In this document: piece by piece, positions 33,783-40,961 of the stretch
Layout of the letters: each line of letters opens with the position of its first letter
Position numbering within the stretch: the first letter of the stretch is position 1
NCBI RefSeq assembly: GCF_027922425.1
Contig: NZ_BSFQ01000034.1
Coordinates: 18,326 to 82,325, forward strand
DNA from: Pseudonocardia halophobica
GTDB lineage: Bacteria > Actinomycetota > Actinomycetes > Mycobacteriales > Pseudonocardiaceae
Direction: 5' to 3'
DNA: 64,000 nt
Program-made: the position numbers and the translations under genes
The notes under the pieces: generated by a model
Database searches by the model: none
What the model was told of the DNA's origin: nothing
Seen by the model: only the letters and a program-made list of their open reading frames with translations

Positions 33783-34316
33783 CTACTGCCCCAGCTCGTC
33801 GAGGTGCTCGGGGACGGTGACCTGGCGGCGCACGTTCTCGTCGGGGAACACGAACCGGCGGAAGGCCCACCAGCGGAACGCCATGCCGACGAGCGTGCCG
33901 AGGATCTGCCCGCTGACGAAGTCCGCGACCTCCTGGGCGAGCAGCGACACCTCGGGCACCTGCAGGTGGAACAGGTAGCGCGAGGCGGCGAGCGGCGCGG
34001 AGTACATCGCCACCCCGAGGCCGCTGACGACGAAGAACAGCAGCGCCTCGTGATGACGCTCACGGCCGCCGCGGGTCCGGAAGGACCACTCGCGGTTCAT
34101 GACGTACGACACGATGGTGGCCACCAGCACTGCCATGATCTTGGCGGTGAGCGGCTTGGTGTCCAGCACCGTGGTCTTCAGGACCAGGAAGACCACCGTG
34201 TCGATCACCCACGTCGCCCCGCCGACGATCGCGAACTTCAGCAGCTCCCGGTGCTTGATGGCGATGCCGCGGAAGGGCTCGGGGATGAGCGCCAGCGTCG
34301 TCTCGACCAGGGACAC
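33783..34316 (-). CDS. GtrA family polyprenyl-phosphate-sugar flippase-like membrane protein
   Basis: A 177-aa protein with four predicted transmembrane helices, beginning LLKFAIVGGATWVIDTVVFLVL, the typical GtrA opening, and containing SYVMNREWSFR. GtrA proteins are thought to flip polyprenyl-phosphate-linked sugars for cell-envelope glycosylation. GTG 34316 gives the usual length. It is divergent from purK, an arrangement shared with M. tuberculosis (Rv3277-Rv3276c as recalled), and convergent with the hydrolase gene. Confidence 0.9.
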   Translation of the reverse strand: MSLVETTLALIPEPFRGIAIKHRELLKFAIVGGATWVIDTVVFLVLKTTVLDTKPLTAKIMAVLVATIVSYVMNREWSFRTRGGRERHHEALLFFVVSGLGVAMYSAPLAASRYLFHLQVPEVSLLAQEVADFVSGQILGTLVGMAFRWWAFRRFVFPDENVRRQVTVPEHLDELGQ

Positions 34317-34398
34317 TCGATCGATCGTGCCAGAGCCACGCAGCGCACCGGCGTCCGGCCCGGGTCTCCCGCGTGTCGGTGGGTAGGCTTCTCCGACC

Positions 34399-35634
34399 GT
34401 GAGCACCTCTGCACCGCGCCGGGACTTCCCGGTCGTCGGGATGGTCGGCGGGGGCCAGCTGGCCCGGATGACGCACCAGGCCGCGATCGGGCTGGGCCAG
34501 TCGCTGCGGGTCCTGGCCGTCAAGCCGGACGAGCCCGCGCCCCTCGTCGCGCCGGACGTCGTGCCGGGAGGGGCGGACGACCTCGCCGCGCTCGAGGCGC
34601 TCGCGGTCGGCTGCGACGCTTTGACGTTCGACCACGAGGGCGTGCCGCAGGAGCACCTGCGCGCGCTGGTCGCGAACGGCGTGCCGGTGCGGCCGCACCC
34701 CGACGCCCTGCAGCACGCCCAGGACAAGCTCGTCATGCGCCGTCGGCTCTCGGCGATGGGGCTCCCGGTGCCGGCCTTCGCCGAGATCACCACGCCCGAG
34801 CAGGTCGACGCGTTCGCCGCCGAGCACGGCTGGCCGGTCGTCCTCAAGGCCGCCCGCGGCGGGTACGATGGCCGCGGCGTCTGGTTCCTGCGCGACGCGG
34901 ATCCCGATCTCGTCCGCGAGCTGCTGGCCGCCGGCACCCCGCTGCTGGCCGAGGAGGCCGTCACCATGCGCCGCGAGCTGGCCGCGCAGGTCGCGCGCTC
35001 GCCGTTCGGGCAGGCCGCCGCGTGGCCCGTCGTCGAGACGGTGCAGGAGGCCGGCCAGTGCGTCGAGGTCCTGGCGCCCGCGCCGGACCTGGCCGAGGAG
35101 CGTGCACTCGAGGCCCAGTCGCTCGCCCTGCGGATCGCGCAGGAGCTCGACGTCACCGGGCTGCTGGCCGTCGAGCTGTTCGAGACCGACTCCGGGCTCG
35201 TGATCAACGAGCTGGCGATGCGCCCGCACAACTCCGGGCACTGGACGATCGAGGGCGCCCGGACGTCGCAGTTCGAACAGCACCTCCGCGCGGTGCTCGA
35301 CTACCCGCTGGGCACGACCACGATGACCGCGCCGGTCGTCGTCATGGCCAACGTGCTCGGCGCGGACCGCACGCCGGAGATGAGCGTCGACGAGCGCATC
35401 CACCACCTCTTCGCCCGGTTCCCGGACGTCAAGGTCCACCTCTACGGGAAGGGCGAGCGGCCGTTGCGGAAGGTCGGGCACGTCAACGTCCTCGGCACCG
35501 ACCTCGCCGAGACCCGGCGCAAGGCCGTCCTCGCCGCGCAGTGGCTGTCCACCGCGGAGTGGACGGACGGCTGGTCGGTCCACGACGGGGCCGCGGCGGC
35601 CGGAGCTCCCACCGAGGCGGGAGCACGGGTGTGA
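34399..35634 (+). CDS. purK: 5-(carboxyamino)imidazole ribonucleotide synthase
   Basis: A 411-aa ATP-grasp enzyme that makes N5-CAIR from AIR, bicarbonate and ATP in de novo purine synthesis. The N-terminal VGMVGGGQLARM is the PurK opening; VLKAARGGYDGRGVW is the ATP-binding loop; and ELAMRPHNSGHWTIEG is the signature active-site block. GTG 34399 follows TAGGCT by 9 nt. The stop overlaps the purE start in GTGA, so the two enzymes of consecutive steps are made together. Confidence 0.97.
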   Translation: MSTSAPRRDFPVVGMVGGGQLARMTHQAAIGLGQSLRVLAVKPDEPAPLVAPDVVPGGADDLAALEALAVGCDALTFDHEGVPQEHLRALVANGVPVRPHPDALQHAQDKLVMRRRLSAMGLPVPAFAEITTPEQVDAFAAEHGWPVVLKAARGGYDGRGVWFLRDADPDLVRELLAAGTPLLAEEAVTMRRELAAQVARSPFGQAAAWPVVETVQEAGQCVEVLAPAPDLAEERALEAQSLALRIAQELDVTGLLAVELFETDSGLVINELAMRPHNSGHWTIEGARTSQFEQHLRAVLDYPLGTTTMTAPVVVMANVLGADRTPEMSVDERIHHLFARFPDVKVHLYGKGERPLRKVGHVNVLGTDLAETRRKAVLAAQWLSTAEWTDGWSVHDGAAAAGAPTEAGARV

Positions 35635-36137
35635 GCGCCCGCGTCGGCGTAATCATGGGCAGCGACTCGGACTGGCCGGTCATGGAGGCCGCCGGGACCG
35701 CCCTCGCCGAGTTCGACGTCGAGTACGAGGTCGGCGTGTACTCCGCGCACCGCACCCCGCAGCGGATGCTCGACTACGCCCGGGACGCCGCGGGCCGCGG
35801 GATCCAGGTGATCATCGCCGGGGCCGGTGGCGCCGCCCACCTGCCCGGCATGGTCGCCGCCGCGACCCCGCTGCCGGTGATCGGCGTGCCGGTGCCGTTG
35901 AAGGTGCTCGACGGGCTCGACTCGCTGCTGTCGATCGTGCAGATGCCCGCCGGCGTACCGGTCGCGACGGTCGCGGTGGGCAACGCGCGCAACGCCGGCC
36001 TGCTCGCCGTGCGGATCCTCGCCGCGGCCGATCCGGAGCTGCGGGCGCGGATGGAGAGCTTCCAGTCCGCGCTCGAGGAGATGGTGCTGCAGAAGGACGC
36101 GGCGCTGCGCGAGAAGGCCTCCGGGCCGGGCTCCTGA
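35631..36137 (+). CDS. purE: N5-carboxyaminoimidazole ribonucleotide mutase
   Basis: A 168-aa class I PurE, which converts N5-CAIR to CAIR. MGSDSDWPVMEAA, SAHRTPQRM with the catalytic histidine, and GAGGAAHLPGMVAA are the substrate-binding blocks. GTG 35631 overlaps the purK stop. The gene ends 54 nt before the start of the structured RNA candidate on the same strand, with no clear hairpin between. Confidence 0.97.
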   Translation: MSARVGVIMGSDSDWPVMEAAGTALAEFDVEYEVGVYSAHRTPQRMLDYARDAAGRGIQVIIAGAGGAAHLPGMVAAATPLPVIGVPVPLKVLDGLDSLLSIVQMPAGVPVATVAVGNARNAGLLAVRILAAADPELRARMESFQSALEEMVLQKDAALREKASGPGS

Positions 36138-36191
36138 TCACACTCCCCAATTTCGTGGCGCGCGGCCGCCCCGCAGTCGTAGGGTGGCGGT

Positions 36192-36400
36192 ACACGAGAA
36201 GGGAGGTGGTCCGACGTTGATTAGCGACAGGACTCGTGAGGTGGCTGTCCGCTAGGCACCAACAGGACGTCTTCCTGACGGCCAGTGGAAGCCGGTAGGT
36301 GCCGGCGAATCCCAGGCGGTCACCAGTGTTCCCCGGGCCCGAGCCCAGTCCAGCTCGGCGTGCGCTCCCCGTTCCGACGGGGTTGCGGCCCGGGGATCAC
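36192..36400 (+). ncRNA. candidate structured RNA with embedded 12-codon ORF
   Basis: This non-coding stretch has unusually dense pairing potential. A TAGGGT box at 36180-36185 predicts a start near 36192. GGGAGGTGG at 36201-36209 precedes a 12-codon frame at 36217-36255. A three-way junction follows: GGCACC 36255-36260 pairs with 36298-36303 and encloses hairpins 36263-36267/36273-36277 and 36079-offset CGGC 36279-36282/36291-36294. A second branched element pairs 36330-36339 with 36387-36396 and encloses 36340-36344/36353-36357 and 36367-36372/36377-36382, the latter with a UCCG loop. No plus-strand gene follows before 37639, so it may be a free-standing RNA. No known family was recognised. 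Confidence 0.5.
36217..36255 (+). CDS. putative 12-aa leader peptide
   Basis: A TTG-initiated frame encoding MISDRTREVAVR lies 7 nt behind the near-perfect Shine-Dalgarno GGGAGGTGG. Its coding region can itself fold (GCGACAG at 36224-36230 with CTGTCCGC at 36245-36252), so translation and folding would compete. The stop TAG at 36253-36255 touches the first stem of the following junction. Whether the peptide or only its translation matters is unknown. Confidence 0.4.
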   Translation: MISDRTREVAVR

Positions 36401-36416
36401 TCATGTCCGGGGGCCG

Positions 36417-36824
36417 TCAGACCCCGGCCGCGTCCCGCGGGCCCATGCCCGCCGCCTCCGCCACCAGCTCGCGGAGCACCTGCTCGTCCACCTTCCCGAG
36501 CGCGGTGAACCGCACGCACGACTTCCCGATCGACGCCCCCGGTAGCCGGTCGGCGTAGGTCTCGGCCAGGTACCGGCCGTCGACCGCACAGAGCACGTAG
36601 AGCGAGAGGTACCGCTTCTGCGCGGCCAGCCCGATCAGCGCGGCCTCGCCCTCCCGCCCCGTGGCGTAGCGGTAGCGGAAGGGGCCGTAGCCCAGCATCC
36701 CGCGCTGCACCACACGGTCGAGGCCCGGCGCCTCCTCGCGGATCAGGGCGTCGAGGGCCCGGACGTCCGCGCGGCGCTTCTCGTCGACGGCGTCGAGGTA
36801 CTCGTCGGGGCTCATCTCGCTCAC
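36417..36824 (-). CDS. DUF1801 domain protein
   Basis: A 135-aa protein of the DUF1801 (YdhG-like) fold: SPDEYLDAVDEKRRADVRALDALIREEAPGL opens the domain, GMLGYGPFRYRYATGREGEAALIGLAAQKRYLSLYV is the central sheet (landmarks only), and GASIGKSCVRFTALGKVDEQVLRELV closes it. The family has a frataxin-like or iron-chaperone-like fold in some members, but no function is established for this type. It lies downstream of the TetR gene on the same strand with a 47-nt gap, and its 3' end faces the structured RNA candidate. Confidence 0.82.
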   Translation of the reverse strand: MSEMSPDEYLDAVDEKRRADVRALDALIREEAPGLDRVVQRGMLGYGPFRYRYATGREGEAALIGLAAQKRYLSLYVLCAVDGRYLAETYADRLPGASIGKSCVRFTALGKVDEQVLRELVAEAAGMGPRDAAGV

Positions 36825-36871
36825 CGGGTGATCGTGGCGTACCCGCCCGGACCGGGAATCGGCCGTCCGGC

Positions 36872-37552
36872 TCAGCTGGTGCGGCGTTCCAGCGAGCGGG
36901 CCGCGCGCTCCAGCCGGCGCGCCACCTGCTCCAGGTCCGGCGCCTGCTCCAGCGGCAGCATGCCGGCGACCTTGCGGAAGTGCGCCCGGCAGGCCTCGGT
37001 GCCCCCGGCCGTGCCGCCGTCGGCCAGCCAGCGGCGCAGGGCCTGGTTGTGCGCGGCGACGACCGCCGCCCCGGTGACGGCCGCGCGCAGGTCCCCGTCC
37101 TCGACGTCGGCGAGCCGCGCCGCCAGCTCCTTGGTGAACAGCCGCCGGTAGCGGTGCACCATGGCCGCCTCCCGGTCGCGCAGCGCGGGCACCTCGTGGA
37201 CCAGCGCGAACCGCTTCCGGGCGGTTCCCGGGTCGGACAGGTAGAGGTCGAACACCGTCTCCCCGGCCCGCAGCACCACCGACAGCAGCGGCTCGGTGGG
37301 GTGCGCGGTCGCGAAGACCTCGGCGATCCGGGCGAGCCCGAGCTCGTGGTCGGGGGAGACCGCGTCCTCCTTGCCCTTGAAGTACCGGAAGAAGGTCCGG
37401 CGCCCGACGCCGGCGGCGGCCGCGATGTCGTCGACCGTCGTGTCGTCGTAGCCCCGCGCGGTGAACAGGTCCACCGCCGCCGTGACGAGGTCGCGACGCA
37501 CCTCCGCGCGCCCCTCGGCCGAACGGCCGCGGCGCGAAGTGACGTTGGACAT
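36872..37552 (-). CDS. TetR family transcriptional regulator
   Basis: A 226-aa TetR-type repressor. The helix-turn-helix at about 20-65 reads LVTAAVDLFTARGYDDTTVDDIA then AAGVGRRTFFRYFKGKEDAV. The C-terminal ligand domain is unassigned, though regulators with RRTFFRYF often control lipid genes. ATG 37552 is preferred over an in-frame ATG 12 codons upstream because TACCCT ends 7 nt before it, a leaderless arrangement. It is divergent from fadE25, and a palindrome between their promoters is a natural operator, so it probably represses fadE25 and itself until an acyl-CoA ligand binds (inference). Confidence 0.92.
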   Translation of the reverse strand: MSNVTSRRGRSAEGRAEVRRDLVTAAVDLFTARGYDDTTVDDIAAAAGVGRRTFFRYFKGKEDAVSPDHELGLARIAEVFATAHPTEPLLSVVLRAGETVFDLYLSDPGTARKRFALVHEVPALRDREAAMVHRYRRLFTKELAARLADVEDGDLRAAVTGAAVVAAHNQALRRWLADGGTAGGTEACRAHFRKVAGMLPLEQAPDLEQVARRLERAARSLERRTS

Positions 37553-37574
37553 GGCACGGAGGGTAGCAGGGGCG

Positions 37575-37604
37575 TTGTTATGTGGCACGGAGTGCCGTTA
37601 GAGT
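37575..37604 (+). promoter_or_regulatory. fadE25 promoter with TetR operator
   Basis: A TTGTTA -35-like box (37575-37580) and TAGAGT -10-like box (37599-37604) are 18 bp apart. Between them is the palindrome GGCAC-GGA-GTGCC at 37584-37596. A half-like GGCACGGA also overlaps the leaderless start of the divergent TetR gene (37553-37560). The position suits repression by steric block. Confidence 0.6.
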
Positions 37605-37638
37605 GGACGCACCCGGACACACCGACGTGGGAGAAGAG

Positions 37639-38796
37639 ATGCTGAACGCCGAGTTCGACGCCTACCGGCTGAGCGAGGAGCACGAGGCCCTCCGCGACGC
37701 CGTGCGTGCGCTCGCCGAGAAGGAGATCGCGCCGCACGCCGCGGAGGTGGACGAGCAGGCGCGCTTCCCCCACGAGGCCAAGGACGCGCTGGTCAAGGCC
37801 GGTTTCCAGGCCGTGCACATCCCCGAGGAGTACGGCGGGCAGGGGGCCGACGAGCTGGCCGCCTGCATCGTGATCGAGGAGGTCGCGCGGGTGTGCGCGT
37901 CGTCGTCGCTCATCCCGGCGGTCAACGGCCTGGGCTCGGTCCCGATCCTGCTCTCGGCCTCCGAGGAGCTGAAGAAGCAGGTCCTGCCGTCGATCGCCGC
38001 CGGCGAGGCGATGATCAGCTATGCGCTGTCCGAGCGCGAGGCGGGGTCCGACGCGGCCTCGATGAAGACCCGCGCCCGCCGTGACGGCGACGACTGGGTC
38101 CTCAACGGCACCAAGTGCTGGATCACCAACGCCGGCGAGTCCACCTGGTACACGGTCATGGCCGTGACCGACCCGGAGAAGAAGGCCAACGGCATCTCCG
38201 CGTTCGTGGTGCACAAGGACGACCCGGGCTTCGAGGTCGGCCCGAAGGAGCGCAAGCTCGGCATCGCCGGCTCGCCGACGCGGGAGATCTACTTCCAGGA
38301 CTGCCGCATCCCCGGTGACCGGATCATCGGCGCCGAGGGCACGGGCTTCAAGACCGCGCTCGCCACGCTCGACCACACCCGCCCGACGATCGGCGCGCAG
38401 GCCGTCGGCATCGCGCAGGGCGCGCTCGACCAGGCGATCGCGTACATCAAGGAGCGCAAGCAGTTCGGCAAGGCGATCGCCGACTTCCAGGGCATCCAGT
38501 TCATGGTCGCCGACATGGCGATGAAGGTGGAGGCCGCGCGGCAGCTCGTCTACGTCGCGACCTCGCGCGCCGAGCGCGGCGAGAAGAACCTCGGCTTCAT
38601 CTCGTCGGCCGCCAAGTGCCTGGCCTCGGACACCGCGATGCAGGTGACGGTCGACGCCGTGCAGCTCCTGGGCGGCGCGGGCTTCACCAGGGACTTCCCG
38701 GTGGAGCGGATGATGCGCGACGCGAAGATCACGCAGATCTACGAGGGCACCAACCAGGTGCAGCGCATGGTGATGGCGCGCTCCCTGCTCCGCTGA
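37639..38796 (+). CDS. fadE25: acyl-CoA dehydrogenase (FadE25-like)
   Basis: A 385-aa flavoprotein acyl-CoA dehydrogenase that oxidises acyl-CoA to 2-enoyl-CoA. It shows YALSEREAGSDAASMKTRA and WITNAGES in the FAD/substrate region, RKQFGKAIADFQGIQF, and QIYEGTNQVQRMVMAR, where the glutamate of YEGTNQ is the catalytic base. ATG 37639 is behind GGAGAAGAG. Gene order purE-fadE25 is shared with M. tuberculosis as recalled. Likely regulated by the divergent TetR. The nearby carboxylase and HMG-CoA lyase genes hint at branched-chain acyl-CoA substrates. Confidence 0.94.
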   Translation: MLNAEFDAYRLSEEHEALRDAVRALAEKEIAPHAAEVDEQARFPHEAKDALVKAGFQAVHIPEEYGGQGADELAACIVIEEVARVCASSSLIPAVNGLGSVPILLSASEELKKQVLPSIAAGEAMISYALSEREAGSDAASMKTRARRDGDDWVLNGTKCWITNAGESTWYTVMAVTDPEKKANGISAFVVHKDDPGFEVGPKERKLGIAGSPTREIYFQDCRIPGDRIIGAEGTGFKTALATLDHTRPTIGAQAVGIAQGALDQAIAYIKERKQFGKAIADFQGIQFMVADMAMKVEAARQLVYVATSRAERGEKNLGFISSAAKCLASDTAMQVTVDAVQLLGGAGFTRDFPVERMMRDAKITQIYEGTNQVQRMVMARSLLR

Positions 38797-38801
38797 CCAG
38801 C

Positions 38802-38903
38802 CGCACTATGGAACCATAATGCGCATAATCCAGGGTGATGAGCGCATTATGGTTCCATAATGCGCTCATTTCTGGCTCCTGAACGCATTATGGTTCCATA
38901 ACG
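38802..38903. repeat. three AT-rich palindromes between convergent genes
   Basis: Three copies of the motif ATTATGG-TT-CCATAAT (or complement) occur at 38802-38823, 38838-38869 and 38886-38903, in the 111-bp gap between convergent fadE25 and ilvA. The central copy is a perfect 15-bp stem with a 2-nt loop; the others carry one mismatch each. The AT-rich core contrasts sharply with the genome. Likely a bidirectional terminator or a protein-binding array. Confidence 0.75.
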
Positions 38904-38907
38904 CTCG

Positions 38908-40167
38908 TCAGAGGATGAAGCGGAACAGCGGGGAGTCCGGGGGGATCGGCTCGATCTGCGGCGGCGAGGCCTCCATGCGGGCCAGCAGCGGCTCCAGGTC
39001 GGCCGGGTCGCCCAGCTCGATCCCGACGAGTGCGGGGCCCGTCTCCCGGTTGCTGCGCTTGACGTACTCGAAGAGCGTGATGTCGTCGTCCGGCCCGAGG
39101 ACGTCGTCGAGGAAGCGGCGCAGCGCGCCCGGCTCCTGCGGGAACTCCACCAGGAAGTAGTGCTTGCGGCCCTCCCACACGAGGGCGCGTTCGACGATGT
39201 CGGCGTAGCGGCTGACGTCGTTGTTGCCGCCGGAGAGCAGACACACCGTGCTCGAGCCGCGCGGGATGTCCAGCTGGCCGAGCGCCGCCGGGGCGAGCGC
39301 GCCCGCGGGCTCGGCGATGATCCCGTCGCTCTGGTAGAGCGCGAGCATCTCGACGCAGATCCGGCCCTCGTCCACGGCGTCGACCGCGATCGACGCCTCG
39401 CGCACGATCGGGAACGTGGTCTCACCGACCCGGCGCACCGCGGCGCCGTCGACGAACGGCTCGACCTCCGCCAGCGTGGTCGGCTCGCCCTTCGTCAGGG
39501 CCGCGGCCATGCTCGCGGCGCCGGCCGGCTCGACGCCGATCACGCGGACGTCGGGGTGCCGTTCGCGCAGGTAGACGAGGGTGCCGGCGAGCAGCCCGCC
39601 CCCGCCGACCGGGACGATGATCTGGTCCGGCGGGTCCGCGAGCTGGCTGAGCACCTCGCGGACGACCGTGCCCTGGCCGGCCACGGTGCGGGGGTCGTCG
39701 AAGGCGGGGACGAGGGTGGCGCCGGTCTGCTCGGCGTCGGCGGCGGCGGCCGCGGCGGCGTCGTCGTACGTGTTGCCGACGACCACGACCTCCACGACCT
39801 TGCCGCCCAGCCGCGCGACCCGGTCCCGCTTCTGCCGCGGGGTGGTGCGGGGCAGGTAGACCCGGGCCGTGACGTGCAGCCGCGCACAGGCGAACGCGAC
39901 GCCCTGGGCGTGGTTCCCGGCGGACGCGCACACCACCCCGCGCTCGCGTTCCTCCGGCGAGAGCTGCGCGATCAGGTTGTAGGCGCCGCGGATCTTGTAG
40001 GAGCGGACCGGCTGCAGGTCCTCGCGCTTGAGCCACACCTCGCCGCCGACGGCGTCGGACAGCCGCGCCGAGAGCTGCAGCGGGCTCGGCCCGATCACCG
40101 CGCGCAACCGCCCCGCCGCCGCGTCGACGTCGGAGGCGGTCACGCTCTGGGCGGGGGCGCTGGTCAT
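38908..40167 (-). CDS. ilvA: threonine ammonia-lyase (biosynthetic type, IlvA)
   Basis: A 419-aa PLP enzyme that deaminates threonine to 2-oxobutanoate, the first step to isoleucine. PVRSYKIRGAYN carries the PLP lysine, SAGNHAQGVAFA and VGGGGLLAG bind PLP phosphate, and a C-terminal ACT-like regulatory segment (KHYFLVEFPQEPGALRRFL) suggests feedback control. Length fits the single-ACT-like form. ATG 40167 follows TACGGT by 6 nt (leaderless). It is convergent with fadE25. Confidence 0.95.
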   Translation of the reverse strand: MTSAPAQSVTASDVDAAAGRLRAVIGPSPLQLSARLSDAVGGEVWLKREDLQPVRSYKIRGAYNLIAQLSPEERERGVVCASAGNHAQGVAFACARLHVTARVYLPRTTPRQKRDRVARLGGKVVEVVVVGNTYDDAAAAAAADAEQTGATLVPAFDDPRTVAGQGTVVREVLSQLADPPDQIIVPVGGGGLLAGTLVYLRERHPDVRVIGVEPAGAASMAAALTKGEPTTLAEVEPFVDGAAVRRVGETTFPIVREASIAVDAVDEGRICVEMLALYQSDGIIAEPAGALAPAALGQLDIPRGSSTVCLLSGGNNDVSRYADIVERALVWEGRKHYFLVEFPQEPGALRRFLDDVLGPDDDITLFEYVKRSNRETGPALVGIELGDPADLEPLLARMEASPPQIEPIPPDSPLFRFIL

Positions 40168-40219
40168 CACCCCACCGTAGCCAGCCCACCTGCGGGGCCC
40201 TCCCCGAGCCCGCCCGCCG

Positions 40220-40936
40220 TCACAGCCGGGCGGTGCACTTCTCCGTGTCGTACTTGCGCTCCAGGCGCCCCGCGTCGGCGTGGGCGACCTGGACGAGGGA
40301 GGCACCGGCGGCGAGGACGGCGAGCAGGCCGTCGACCAGGTCCTCGCGCGCGGACCAGTCCCGCGTCGACAGCACCCGCTCCGAGCCGGAGAGCCCCAGC
40401 GCGGCGGCCCGCGCCGCCGCGCGGGCGGCCACCTCCGAGGCGGGCATGCCGTCGAGGGCGGGGGCGTCGGCGGGCACCGGCTCCCAGGGCACGAACTCGT
40501 CGCCGTGCAGCCGGACCTCGGTGGCGAAGTCGATCACCCCGGACGGCAGGCCGTCGATCCCGCGGCCGAACGCGTCGAGGGACAGGGCGACCACCCCGCC
40601 CGACGGCTCGGCGGCGAGCGCGAGGTCGAGCCGCCCGGCGTCGCACAGCACGAGGTCCGCCTCGGCGGGCTCGCCGACCACCTCGGCCCCGCACGACCAC
40701 GCCGCGAGCAGCACCGACGCCGTCTGCCAGTGCGCCGGCAGCAGCACGGCGACCCTGCCGCCCGGCTCGACGTCGCACTCGTCGCGCAGCAGGTTGGCGG
40801 CCTTCGCCACCCAGTTCGCCGTGGTGACCGCGGACAGCTCGATCCGCTCGCCGGTGGCGTCGTCGTAGAAGGTGATCAGTGGCCGCGCCGGGGCGGCGGC
40901 GAGGATCGGGTCGAGCAGGGTGGCGGTCAGCGACAC
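40220..40936 (-). CDS. TIGR03089 family protein
   Basis: A 238-aa protein resembling only the N-terminal part of adenylate-forming (acyl-CoA synthetase-like) enzymes: PLITFYDDATGERIELSAVTTANWVAKAANLL and GGRVAVLLPAHWQTASVLLAAWSCGAEVV. It lacks the later AMP-binding and C-terminal lid regions, so it is unlikely to be a full ligase. This is the TIGR03089 family, which sits beside LCP/cell-wall genes in actinobacteria (Rv3268 next to Rv3267 as recalled). GTG 40936 starts 25 nt after the LCP stop on the same strand, so they may be co-transcribed. Function unknown. Confidence 0.85.
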   Translation of the reverse strand: MSLTATLLDPILAAAPARPLITFYDDATGERIELSAVTTANWVAKAANLLRDECDVEPGGRVAVLLPAHWQTASVLLAAWSCGAEVVGEPAEADLVLCDAGRLDLALAAEPSGGVVALSLDAFGRGIDGLPSGVIDFATEVRLHGDEFVPWEPVPADAPALDGMPASEVAARAAARAAALGLSGSERVLSTRDWSAREDLVDGLLAVLAAGASLVQVAHADAGRLERKYDTEKCTARL

Positions 40937-40961
40937 GGACGTCCTTCGCGGGTACGGGCGA

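Noticed and set aside
36192..36400. Known riboswitch or T-box leader
   Set aside because: The conserved cores of cobalamin, TPP, SAM, glycine, ydaO and T-box elements were looked for by eye and not found, and no gene follows on the same strand.
38802..38903. CRISPR array
   Set aside because: Only three units, each self-complementary rather than direct repeats, with uneven spacing (centres about 41 bp apart) and no cas genes.
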